DNA from: Chitinophagaceae bacterium
GTDB taxonomy: Bacteria > Bacteroidota > Bacteroidia > Chitinophagales > Chitinophagaceae
Assembly (NCBI GenBank): GCA_016720585.1
Contig: JADKKH010000008.1
Coordinates: forward strand, 208,089 to 272,088
Direction: 5' to 3'
DNA: 64,000 nucleotides
Part shown: positions 54,558 to 64,000 of the stretch, piece after piece
How positions within the stretch are numbered: position 1 is the stretch's first letter
Layout: the number at the start of each line of letters is the position of its first letter
Notes under the pieces: generated by a model
What the model saw: only the letters and a program-made list of their open reading frames with translations
Databases searched by the model: none
Told to the model about the DNA's origin: nothing
Made by a program: the position numbers and the translations under genes

Positions 54558-54597
54558 AATGTCCCGTTTCGCCAAAAGCGAGACGGGACATTCTTTT
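54558..54597 (+). terminator. Strong terminator after receptor copy 1
   Basis: AATGTCCCGTTTCGC (54558-54572) and GCGAGACGGGACATT (54578-54592) pair over 15 bp with one G-U, with a CAAAA loop and a CTTTT tail. Confidence 0.8.
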
Positions 54598-54682
54598 ATA
54601 TCAGGGGTCAGTAATTACATTTTTACGGCAACGGTAAACTTATACCGAAAAAATCAGGCGTAATTTATAAATACAATTGGTA

Positions 54683-54841
54683 TTATTTCCTTTTATGATA
54701 CGTGCCGGCTGCCGCAGATGAGCCGGAAATAAAAACAATCAATACCGATTTCAGCAACCGGATAAAATTGAATGAAGGTCTGTAATAATGACGGTAAATT
54801 TTCGCTGATTCGTGATGGTGGGTGAGGGTTCTTTTTTTCAT
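54683..54841 (-). CDS. Possible small basic protein (52 residues)
   Basis: A 52-codon frame on the minus strand within the 578-bp gap between the two receptor genes. The peptide is histidine- and tyrosine-rich at the start (MKKRTLTHHHESAKIYRHYY), then a single hydrophobic stretch (LLKSVLIVFISG) and a basic end. No homolog is recognised. It may be a membrane-associated microprotein or a chance frame. The rest of this gap is AT-rich and shows nothing else besides the terminator. Confidence 0.3.
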   Translation of the reverse strand: MKKRTLTHHHESAKIYRHYYRPSFNFIRLLKSVLIVFISGSSAAAGTYHKRK

Positions 54842-55111
54842 AATCGGATATTTTACTAAGGGTTAACGAACAGGTACTATTTAAAAGTATAAAAGAAAAT
54901 GATAATTTAATAATTGGAAAGCCTTTTTAGGGCCAGTTATGCCGGGTTTAGCGGAAAAAATCCGTAAAATCACTTGTGTTGTTTACTTAAAAATCAACCC
55001 TGGTTCATAATTTAAGGCTCAAACATTAACCTTCATTAACATTAAACCAAGCCCAGTTAACCAGCATTATCATAAACTCAGAATATTTTCGTAGCCGAAA
55101 TGAATAATCTA

Positions 55112-57917
55112 TGAGAAAAATTTTCCTCTTTATATTTTCCCCTTTGCTTTACAACCCTTTTGCTGGCGCAAAAAAATGGATCTGTGAAGGGAATTGCTTT
55201 TGACACAATCAGCAAACAACCGCTTGGGGCGCTACCGTTACCTCCTGGAGAAAAAAGATTCTTCTTTGGTAACATTTACGATGACGGGCAATGATGGCCA
55301 CTTTGAACTGAAAGGTTTTGCCAATGGTGAGTACCGTATATTAATAACGCATGTTAATTATTTTAACAGCAATAAAATTTTCACGATATCAGATAATAAT
55401 AAAAATGCGGACCTGGAAATATAGTTATGAATGACAGGGCCAAAGTACTGGAAGAAGTGGTACTTGAAAATGAGGCGCCGCCGGTCACCCTTAATAATGA
55501 CACGATTCAATACAATGCCGGTTCTTTTAAAGTACAGCCCAATGCCAATGTAGAGCAGTTATTAAAAAATTGCCCGGTGTAAAAGTGGAAAAGATGGTAG
55601 CATTAAAGCACAGGAGAGAAAGTAAACCGGGTGTTGGTCGACGGCAAAGAATTTTTTGGCAACGACCCCAAGATCGCCACTAAAAATCTTCCTGCTGACG
55701 CCGTGGATAAAGTACAGGTGTATGATAAACAAAGTGACCAGGCACAGTTGACTGGATTTGAAGATGGCAATTATGAAAAAACCATTAACCTGAAACTAAA
55801 GAAAGATAAAAGAAAGGGGTTTTCGGAAAAGTAAATGCCGGTGCGGGTAATACCGAACGGTATGAAGGGAAATTCAATGTTAATTCATTTAAGGGCGCCC
55901 GACAGTTTTCGGCAATAGGCATGGGAACAATACCAATGCCGAGGGTTCTCTTTCATGGACATCCTCAACTTCACGGGTGAGCTGGCGCGGATGCAGCAGG
56001 GTGGCGGGGGTAATATGAACATTACTGTTTCCGGCGACCAGGCTGCTTCTATGGGGATAATTCCGGTGGCCGGAACAGTGGTATCAATACGGCCTGGGGC
56101 GGGGTCTGAACTATAATAATATCATAGGCACTAAACTGGATTTCCAGAGTAATTATTTTTACAACCGTTACAACCCGAATTCAGAAAGTCATATACAGCG
56201 GCAGTATTTTTGCCTGACTCTTCCTATTTCTATAATCAAAACTCATTTGCAGATAACCTGAGCAACAGCCATCGTTTCAACCTGAACAGTTTATTCCAGG
56301 TGGATTCGCTGAATTCCATCCGCATCACGCCTTCATTCAGTTACCAGAAAACACATAACCGGTCCCAAACAGACTACCAGACATTGTCGCAGGATAAACT
56401 GCTGACCAACGAAGGCTTCAGCAACAATACCGCCACAAGTGCAGGATATAATTTTCGAAATGAGATTACCTGGCGGAAACATTTGCAAAGAAAGGGAGAA
56501 CATTCTCTTTGTCGATGCAAACAAGCTTCAATGAAAGTGATGGGGATGGAAGCCTGTCGTCCATAAATAGTTTTTATACTCCCACGGGTTTATTGCTGAA
56601 AAGGGATACGTTAAATCAACAAAGCACTACCAATGGAGATTTGCGGGGTTACCTGGCCAAAGCTGTTTATACAGAGCCTGTCTGGAAAAGGACCTTGCTG
56701 GAATTTAGTGTGAGTAAAAGCCATACTAAAAGCAACTCCCAAAAAATTACACATGATTACAATAAACTGAATGGAAAATATGACCAATTGAACAGTACCC
56801 TGACTAATGATTTTGAAAATGTTTATGGATATAATAATGCGGGTATCCGTATGCGTACACAAAAGAAAAAATATAATTATTCATTTGGGGCTAACTGGCA
56901 GGAAGCTGCGTTGGAAGGAAAGATCACCACCGGCATCAAAGATTCTTTGATACGTAAAACATTCAGGAATATTTTACCCAATGCGAGATTTCAATATAAT
57001 TTCACCCGGTTCAAAAGCTTTTCACTGAGTTATAATACGTCTACCAACCAGCCAACGATGTCGCAACTGCAGCCGGTACCCGACAACAGTAATTCTTTAA
57101 ATATCAGGAAGGAAATCCGGATCTGAAACAAGAATACAACCACACGGCACAGGTACACCTGAATTTTGTAGTCCCTATAAGAATAAAAACCTGTTTATGT
57201 ACTTAACGATGCAGGCCACACAAAATAAAATTGCAAATTATGATCTCATCAGCCAGCTGGGTGTAAAGACCACCCGGCCCGTGAATGTAAACGGTGTGTA
57301 TAATATCAACAGCAATATCAGTTACAGTATGCCCGTACGTTTCCTGAAAGGGAATGTGGAGATAAGCAGCAACTCAGGAATTTTCAGAACCAAACAGTTC
57401 ATCAACACGGTGGGTAATGCCATTAAGACTTATTCCATTGGACCGGAGTTGCGGCTGGATATGAACCCGACGGACAAACTGAATATCAGCGTTGGTGCTG
57501 GATTTAATTATAATAAAACCAAATACTCACTGCAAACAGCCCTGAACACCAATTATCTTTCACAGGAATACAATGCCTCCCTGGATTGGGAAATGCCCAA
57601 AAGGTTTTTCTTTGCTTCTGATTTTACATACACAATTAACAGTCAGCGGGCGACAGGTTTTAATACCAAAGTGCCGCTGTGGAATCTCAGCATCAGTAAG
57701 CAAATGCTGAAATATCAACAGGGCGAACTTAAATTTTCTGCAAGGGATCTGCTCAATAAAAATATCGGCATCAGCCGCAATACCAATAATAATTATATTG
57801 AAGATTCGCGGTGTTGACACTACGACAATTCTTTTACTCAGCTTTACCTATAGTTTGAGTAAGACCGGATTGAATATTGAGAATAACCATGGCGGGATGC
57901 GGGTGATAACGAGGTAA
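55112..57917 (+). pseudogene. Outer-membrane beta-barrel protein, copy 2, heavily frameshifted
   Basis: A paralog of the preceding receptor. It begins MRKIFLFIFSPLL; the carboxypeptidase-like domain (DGHFELKGFANGEYRIL), plug (LVDGKEFFGNDPKIATKNLP) and barrel strands can all be followed, but in fragments: 55194-55424, 55631-55834, 56210-56566, 56509-57126 and 57197-57817, ending with MRVITR before the stop at 57915-57917. I count at least eight shifts. Conserved motifs remain exact at protein level in each piece, which fits consensus errors at least as well as decay. It converges with the porin gene 22 bp further. Confidence 0.75.
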
Positions 57918-57939
57918 TAGAATATTGCCTGAATTTTTG

Positions 57940-59017
57940 TTATAAGCTTAAGGCTATAGAAGAAGTAATAAATGTATTATTCTTTATAGCGTTATTTCCC
58001 TTTTTGAAAACAGGGTCCTTACTGTTAAGACTTCTTCCTTCCAATCGAATCAACACATTTTTTATTGGGGCAAAATCTATGTTCAGTGAATAGCCCGTTG
58101 TTTGAAAACCATTGGGAGTTCCTGTAGAAACAATAACACCCTTTTTATCATTATAATGTTCCACCCGTCCGGCGATGGTCCAGTTGTTATTGATAGCATA
58201 TTTAAGAATGCCCAACGGGGAATACAGGTATAGCTGCTGCTTGCAGCGGAGTCTTTTGTTCTGCTCCCATATCAAAACCAAGAGTCAACCCTATTTTATC
58301 GGTTATGGCAAATAGGCCATAAATATTATGAAAAAACCTGGTAAGTCTTGCTGTGTCGGGTTTATCCGTGCCGATGAATGTGCTGTAATTCAAAAACACT
58401 TTGTCAGAGGGCTTGAATTGCAGTTGTGTACCCCAGCTCATCATTGAATTTCCGTTTACTCTTGTTATGCGTTGCCAGCCGTTCAGAGCCAGGCCACTCA
58501 CGGTCCATTTGCCGTTGTCTGTTGTGTAGGTCAGCTTTGCTCCGGCTTCAAAATAGGGGCTATTTTCAGCGAGGATGCTTCTTGTGAGATTCCAGCAATC
58601 TTTGCTGACGGCACTTTCAAAACCAATATGAGAAGGAAGAATACCTACGTCAAGCCAGAGATTTTTCTTCTGGGAGAGCTTAATACCAACATTGGCTTCA
58701 AATATATTTTTTAGTACACCGGGCTCTGTTGTATAGTTTGCATTCATATAGCTGCCTGCGGCAAATGAAAGATTAGCTCTTACCCTTTCAGTTGAATAGT
58801 TTGCCTTTGCAAAACCAAGGTTCAGGTTGAACTCGTTATGGCGGTTATGACTGTATATAAAGCCGGGCCGGTTATGATTTGATGGCTTATTGAAATCATA
58901 TTGATAATAAACCTCGGCATAACCGGAAAAGGAAAGGGCCTTTTTGTTTGTGCTGTCCTGTCCGGCAACAGCGATAAAAATGATATTCAGGTACAACAGC
59001 AAATGAATCCGTTTCAT
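57940..59017 (-). pseudogene. Porin / outer-membrane beta-barrel protein of the potassium operon, one frameshift
   Basis: The frame 58202-59017 starts with a signal peptide (LLLYLNIIFIAVAGQ) and has alternating-strand sequence typical of a porin: SFSGYAEVYYQYDFNKPS, GFIYSHNRHNEFNLNLGF and LGFDMGAEQKTPLQ. After a shift near 58220 the frame 57940-58281 continues with YSPLGILKYAINNNWTIAG and ends in a C-terminal strand. Joined, it has about 350 residues. Porins of this kind accompany kdp genes in Bacteroidota, and here the gene starts 14 bp after kup, so a role in potassium entry through the outer membrane is inferred. Confidence 0.75.
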
Positions 59018-59031
59018 TCTACAAAGTTAAT

Positions 59032-60976
59032 TTAGTTATTCGTTCTTGTTAATTCAACATGTAGCACCGGGTGATACACCAGTGGAATATCTTCGACAAC
59101 CACATCACTTTTATCCAGGCCGAAAGCCTTTTCATCACTTTGTCCCAGCCCTTTCAGGAAGAAATAGGAGTTAAGCAGCAGCCCGTCTTTTAATGCAAAC
59201 TCATTTTCTACGGAAAGAAATTTTTCAATAACGATGAATTTAAAGTCTGGCTGGGAATTGTATTTCGTTGAGCCATCCGGCCGGATATGCAGATTCAGTT
59301 CTTTTTTAATAACCAGGTCCTGTACAATCTTTTTAAAATACAGTTCTGTTTTGGGCTGAATACGGAAGCCGGCATTAATTGTCACTTTTATCACTTTATC
59401 GTCCAGCAGTTCTGATACATCATAAGATAAACTAAACGGATTTTCGGTCCGGTTGATATGAACAAACCAATAGACATCGGCTCGTTTTGGTTTTTTGGCG
59501 AAGATGGAATTGATAATTTTTTCTTCTACCTGGTGGCGGTTATTGGCTTTTGTAAGGTAGATAAGATGGGTAGAGAATTTAGGAATATTATCATCCTCGC
59601 TTAATTCTTTTATTATAGGAGCATATTTTCCCAGATCAACAAATTTGGTAAATTTATTATTAATTTTCCTTGCATAGAACCAGATATACATTACCATGAA
59701 AATGAACAACTCGAAAAACAGAAACATCCACCGTTCTTTTATCTTGGCCACATTGGCAATGAAGAAAGATGTTTCCACTGTAGCAAACAAAATAAGAATG
59801 CTGATGACTAACCATTTTCCCCATTTCAATTTATAAATAAGAAAATAACTGAGCAGAATGGTTGTCATCATCATGGTAATGGTGATAGAAAAACCATAGG
59901 CTGCTTCCATGTGGGTGGAACTCTGGAAATATAGAATCATCATCACACAACCAATCCACAAAATGGTGTTGACGCTCGGAATATAAATCTGCCCTTTCAG
60001 GTTTGATGGCTGACGAACCCTTACCCGTGGCCAGAAGTTCAGATTCATCGCTTCACTTATCAATGTATAAGAACCGCTGATAAGGGCTTGCGATGCAATA
60101 ATAGTTGCCGCTGTGGCAATGAGGATACCGGTAATCAAAAACCAGTGCGGCATTATTTCAAAAAACGGATTGCGGCCTTCCAGCAAGGGTTGCCCCTGGT
60201 GCATTATCCACGCAGCTTGCCCGAGGTAATTCACCAGCAAACAGATTTTTACAAAAGCCCAGGTGATACGGATATTTTTTCTGCCGCAATGACCGAGGTC
60301 GGAGTATAATGCTTCGGCGCCGGTGGTGCATAGAAACACGGCACCCAGCAGCCAAAACCCGCCGGGATATTTTGTCAGTAATTCATACGCATAGTATGGG
60401 TTCAGTGATTTTAATATGCCAGGATAAGATAAAATCTGACTGAAGCCTAAAATAAACAACATAGTGAACCAAATAACCATGGCTGGCCCGAATATTCGTC
60501 CGACTTTTTGCGTACCAAACCGCTGAAAGAAAAATAATAGCGAAAGGATCACAATCACAATAGGAACCGTAGGGAGGGTTTGGAATAAGGGCTTCTAATC
60601 CCTCTACTGCGGAAGCAACAGAAATTGGTGGAGTGATAATACCATCAGCCAGCAAAGTTGTTGCACCCAGAATTGTTGGAATCACTAATCTTTTCCATAT
60701 CTCCGAACCAAAGCGTACAAAGAAAAGATGCCGCCTTCTCCATCATTATCTGCCTTAAGTGTTAAACCAGATATATTTTACTGTGGTTTGTAATACTAAA
60801 GTCCAGAACACACAGGATACCCCACCGAGTACCAGCACTTCATCAATTTGTTTTTCACCAACAATAGCTTTTAGTACATACAGCGGACTGGTACCAATAT
60901 CCCCGTAAATAATGCCTAATGCTACGAGCAATGAGGCAATAGTTATCCTGTTCGAATGAATGCTATTCGATTTCAT
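59032..60976 (-). pseudogene. kup: KUP-family potassium transporter, three frameshifts
   Basis: The N-terminal frame (60755-60976) contains ALGIIYGDIGTSPLYVLKAI, the hallmark of Kup. LKADNDGEGGIFSLYAL is readable in the next frame, 60383-60685 carries IPTILGATTLLADGIITPPI, and 59032-60558 carries the remaining membrane helices and the cytoplasmic C-terminus, in total about 645 residues. Shifts lie near 60760, 60690 and 60580; each needs one base. Kup imports K+ with protons. It starts 24 bp after the corrected end of kdpE and precedes the porin, so the four genes form one operon. Likely functional in life. Confidence 0.85.
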
Positions 60977-61000
60977 CAGTAATAGTTTTAGATAAGTTGA

Positions 61001-61686
61001 TTATTCTTTGGCGATAAACCGGTAGCCTACTCCTGACTCGGTAATGATATAGGCCGGACGATTAGGATCGGTTTCTATTTTTTTCTTAGTTGTGCAATGA
61101 ATACCCTTAAATATTGTGACTGGTTGATATAACCGGGCCCCCAAACCTCTCTTAGCAGGTATTGATGTGTTAACACTTTTCCTTCCTGCTGGGCAAAAAG
61201 ACTGAGCAGTTTGTATTCGGTTGCCGTCAGCTTTATCAACTCATTATTTTTCTTCACGGTTCTTGAGGCTAGGTCAATCTGTAATTCGCCACAATCAATA
61301 ACCGGGTTATTCTCTTCTGCGGATCTACCGCGCAGGGCAGAACGGATACGGGCCAGCAGCTCACCAGTGCGGAATGGTTTTATGAGATAGTCATTGGCAC
61401 CATTATCCAAAGCACTTACAATATCTGCTTCACTGCTTTGTGCAGAAAGAATAAGTACAGGTTTAATGTACCACTCTCTCAGTTTTTTTAATACAATATG
61501 ACCACTCACATCTGGCAAGCCCAGATCAAGGATGATTAAATCGGGCGGGTGACTGGCGGCAATCCGCAATCCTTCTTTAGCAGAATCAGCTGATTCAACA
61601 ATGAAGTTGTTACTCTCCAGCGTGATTTCCAGCAGCCTCCGTATCTGCAATTCATCATCTATTACCAGTATTGCTGCGTTATTCAT
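61001..61686 (-). CDS. kdpE: Response regulator, OmpR family, KdpE-like
   Basis: The receiver domain (about 1-120) has the phosphorylation aspartate in LIILDLGLPDVSG and the conserved lysine in NDYLIKPF. The winged-helix DNA-binding domain follows (about 130-227; LTATEYKLLSLFAQQEGKVL, REVWGPGY). As written the frame stops at 61075 after RVFIAQLRKK; adding one A to the A7 run at 61078-61084 continues into PNRPAYIITESGVGYRFIAK with a stop at 61001-61003, the expected end. Its start overlaps the kinase gene by 8 bp. It presumably controls potassium genes. Confidence 0.9.
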
Positions 61687-62812
61687 TTTTAAGGTTGTTT
61701 ATGTAGGATGTTTCCGCTGGAATTTCGATAGAGAACCTGGCACCATGCGGGACGTTTTCTAACACTATTGTTCCGTTATGTGCTTCCACAAACCCTTTTA
61801 CAATAGAAAGCCCCAGACCGGTTCCACCGGTTTTTGAATTTTTCAGGCGATAAAATTTATCAAATACTTTTTCCAGCTCATCTTGAGGAAAGCCGGGCAC
61901 GGTCCTCAAGGATCAATGATAAATAATTATTTTCTTTTTCACTTCACTATGCTTTTCTGAAGCCGTATCAAGTTTGTACACTTTTTCAGTATTGTTTTTA
62001 GCTGAAATATATATATCAGAAAATTCAGGAGTATATATAGAAGCATTGTACAACAGGTTATACAATACCTGTTCCATCAATCCATAATCCAATTTATACA
62101 AGGGAAGATTTTCATCTATATGGATGGCTACTTTATGATTTTTCAGTTGCTGCTCCAACCGGTGTATCACCGCATAGATTAACTCAGTAATATCGCACCA
62201 GTCATTTTTAGGTTGAATAAAACCCGATTCAAGCCGTGACATACTCAACAGGTTTTCAACCTGCTGATTTAATCGTAAGGCGGCAATAGAGATATTTTCT
62301 GCCAGTTCTTTTCGGTTGTCTGCTGAGAGATTTGATTTTTCTGAAAGCAAATTATCTGTTGCGCCTACGATTGTTGCTATCGGCGTTTTTAACTCATGTG
62401 ATAGTGAATTCAATAAGGTGTTATACAATTTTACTGTCTTTGCTTTCTCTTCCACCTCCCGTGCCCGTTTCTCAATTTTCCTTATCCGGTTGGTAAGTAC
62501 AGCATTGATAAGGGCAATTATAAAATACATCAGGAAAAGAAAACCATCTTCTGCCGATCCGATATGAAAAGTAAGCTTTGGAGGAATAAAAAAGAAATTC
62601 CAGATAAGCGCACTTAGCGCAGCCGCTATCATTACCGGAAGAATATCAAAGACTATGGCTATTAATGAAACCGTAAGAAGCAGTATCAATGCTACGACTT
62701 TATATCCCATATGATCGGATAAAGAATAACAACCTGCTGAAATCAGCACCACCAGCCCGATACTGACAAGGAATTGTTTAGGTTTACCTGATTTGGAGAT
62801 TTGGAGGAACAT
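61679..62812 (-). pseudogene. Sensor histidine kinase, KdpD C-terminal half-like, two frameshifts
   Basis: The frame 61913-62812 has four close membrane helices of the DUF4118 type (FLVSIGLVVLISAGCYSL to IWNFFFIPPKL), a dimerisation helix with H139 in NSLSHELKTPIATI and the N box EQVLYNLLYNASIY. The frame 61679-61909 supplies the ATP lid and G2 box (SKTGGTGLGLSIVKGFVEAH). Two small shifts near 61920 and 61895 separate them; joined length is about 375 residues. The KdpD N-terminal cytoplasmic sensor and the universal-stress-like domain are missing, so it matches only the second half of KdpD. It is the first gene of the potassium operon. Confidence 0.82.
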
Positions 62813-62916
62813 ATTCTAAATAATAGAAAACAAAGGTAATACGGCCGGAATAAGTAAAGTATAAAATAAGGACGGCGGAGTATAAAGGTTTTATAAAGAA
62901 ATGCATCAGGGCCTGC

Positions 62917-63012
62917 TTATCCGGTGCTTTTAATTTTTTTCAGGTACTCCAGGCTTCTCTTTTCTGCAATTACCTGTAGTTGAATAATATCCTGGTAAAG
63001 GTTTCTTGGCAT
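62917..63012 (-). CDS. Possible 31-residue peptide
   Basis: A short minus-strand frame (MPRNLYQDIIQLQVIAEKR start, basic end) lies in the 402-bp gap upstream of the sensor kinase. It is charged and helical-looking, without a recognised homolog. It could be a gene fragment or chance. Besides this and the terminator at 63162 nothing else is seen in the gap. Confidence 0.2.
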   Translation of the reverse strand: MPRNLYQDIIQLQVIAEKRSLEYLKKIKSTG

Positions 63013-63161
63013 GTCTTATAAATACTTACTGTAGTACCCATTGGCTTACTTACATAAGCTGATGGATTTTTCGAAGATGATTTTTTTCTGGTCAGATAAA
63101 TTTAATTATGTTTCAATGTATTCTATTGCTAAACATAAAAATTGCTGAAATATAAAAATAT

Positions 63162-63194
63162 AAAACCCCCGTTGCACCTGCAACGGGGGTTTTT
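63162..63194 (-). terminator. Strong terminator after the GLPGLI gene
   Basis: AAAACCCCCGTTGCA and TGCAACGGGGGTTTT pair over 15 bp. T runs follow on either strand, so it can work in both directions; it lies 21 bp past the GLPGLI stop. Confidence 0.85.
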
Positions 63195-63214
63195 ATTATG
63201 GTTAAACTTTTATA

Positions 63215-64000
63215 TCAATTCATCCGAATCACCCGGTTACCCCCCTGGTTGTTTTTCTGCATTTCCTCCATCATCTTTTCTTTTTCTTTTTTAATTCTTC
63301 CGGGGTGAGATGTTTTTCCCTGTGGGTTCTTTTATCACAGCGAGGTCAGCTTTTCGCTTATAGCTGTGGCTATAAAAGTCTGCGTGCCGTCTTTAATATC
63401 CATTTCCAAAATTAATCCCGGTAATTGTCCCTGGTATTCTGCTGGTCCGGCTGATACCGGGATGCTGGTAGTAAACCAGGCAACAATACTGGAGGTGTCG
63501 GTGATTTCCTTGCGTTCCAGTTTGCCATTGTCCATATTCATCATTGTTCTCGTCCGGATATTGGTAGCAGTTGCCTTCATACAGGGTAGCCCGGAGAATT
63601 GTTTTTGTTTCACCTGTCATTTTCCATTTCAGTTTACTGATCGTATCGTCAATAATGAATGACTTATCAAACAGCTCTCTTTTCTCAACTTTCCGTCCGG
63701 TTTCCATACTGGTAAACAATACATCATTACTTCCAGCGATCACCATCCGGATATGGCCCCATTCTCCCCGCTGAAAGTTGCATCGTCCTCATTATCCTGT
63801 TCAGCTTGCTTCCATAAGTTGGTTGTTCCCAAACGTCAGTTCAAACTTATCGGTACGTGTTTTAGGCATATGCTGCTCCATGCCGCCGGGCATCCTGGAA
63901 GCTGATCTGAACCTTTGAGACCCTGTCATAAGAAATAACCCCCTGGTTTTGCTGGAGCCTGTGATGTGAATACGGTTAACACCAGGCTACCCATTGCGAA
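63215..64000 (-). pseudogene. GLPGLI family protein, frameshifted, cut by window edge
   Basis: The diagnostic motif appears as GQLPGLILEMDI after AWFTTSIPVSAGPAEY, and upstream pieces show RELFDKSFIIDDTISKLKWK and MTGETKTIL, all in the family order. At least three shifts separate the pieces (63393-63746, 63335-63613, then the tail with MMEEMQKNNQGGNRV up to the stop at 63215). The N-terminus with its signal peptide lies beyond the right edge. GLPGLI proteins are exported Bacteroidota proteins of unknown function. Consensus errors may explain the shifts. Confidence 0.75.

Overview
The window looks like chromosomal DNA of a Bacteroidota bacterium, most likely a member or relative of the Chitinophagaceae. 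This rests on families typical of that phylum (IPExxxVDY, GxxExxY, GLPGLI, PadR-PspC, DUF3089, Rho with a long N-terminal extension, tandem outer-membrane beta-barrel receptors), on several TAnnTTTG-type promoter -7 elements, and on compact convergent gene ends. The taxonomic call is an inference. I saw no rRNA or tRNA gene, CRISPR array or transposase.

Layout, left half. 1-1.4 kb: pseudouridine catabolism (psuG edge, psuK) and a zinc-ribbon protein. 1.4-5.1 kb: a short SSB, a GxxExxY gene framed by inverted repeats, and an SF1-type helicase. 5.2-9.5 kb: a cluster of SET protein, ATP-grasp ligase, ATP-grasp/SET fusion and an ABC-transporter membrane domain without ATPase, behind a recognisable promoter and phased repeats; this is the best candidate for an undescribed system. 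9.5-18.6 kb: mnmG and ybeY with parS-like sites between them, feoA, nadD, a chromate transporter, an M20 amidohydrolase, a beta-lactamase-like protein and feoB. 18.7-29.7 kb: M28 peptidase, IPExxxVDY protein, pterin dehydratase, CtlX, selD, an exported low-complexity protein, selU (with two in-frame repeat insertions), rho (split by a frameshift) and asnS. SelD and SelU together supply selenium to wobble uridine 34 of tRNA, the base that MnmG also modifies.

Layout, right half. 29.8-40 kb: three tandem genes for exported TPR-CHAT (caspase-like) proteins; the first is decayed or badly sequenced, the other two are intact. 40-47.5 kb: lipoproteins, a PadR-PspC unit with a palindromic operator over its promoter, gcvT, an SRPBCC protein and comB. 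47.7-64 kb: an SNF2/SWIM helicase, two paralogous outer-membrane receptors, a kdpD-kdpE-kup-porin potassium operon and a GLPGLI protein at the right edge.

Sequence quality caution: almost every gene to the right of 47.7 kb, plus rho, pspC and the first TPR-CHAT copy, is interrupted by single-base shifts, often at homopolymers. The intact reading can be followed across most of these shifts, so consensus errors are at least as likely as true pseudogenes. Genes between 1 and 26 kb show no such damage.
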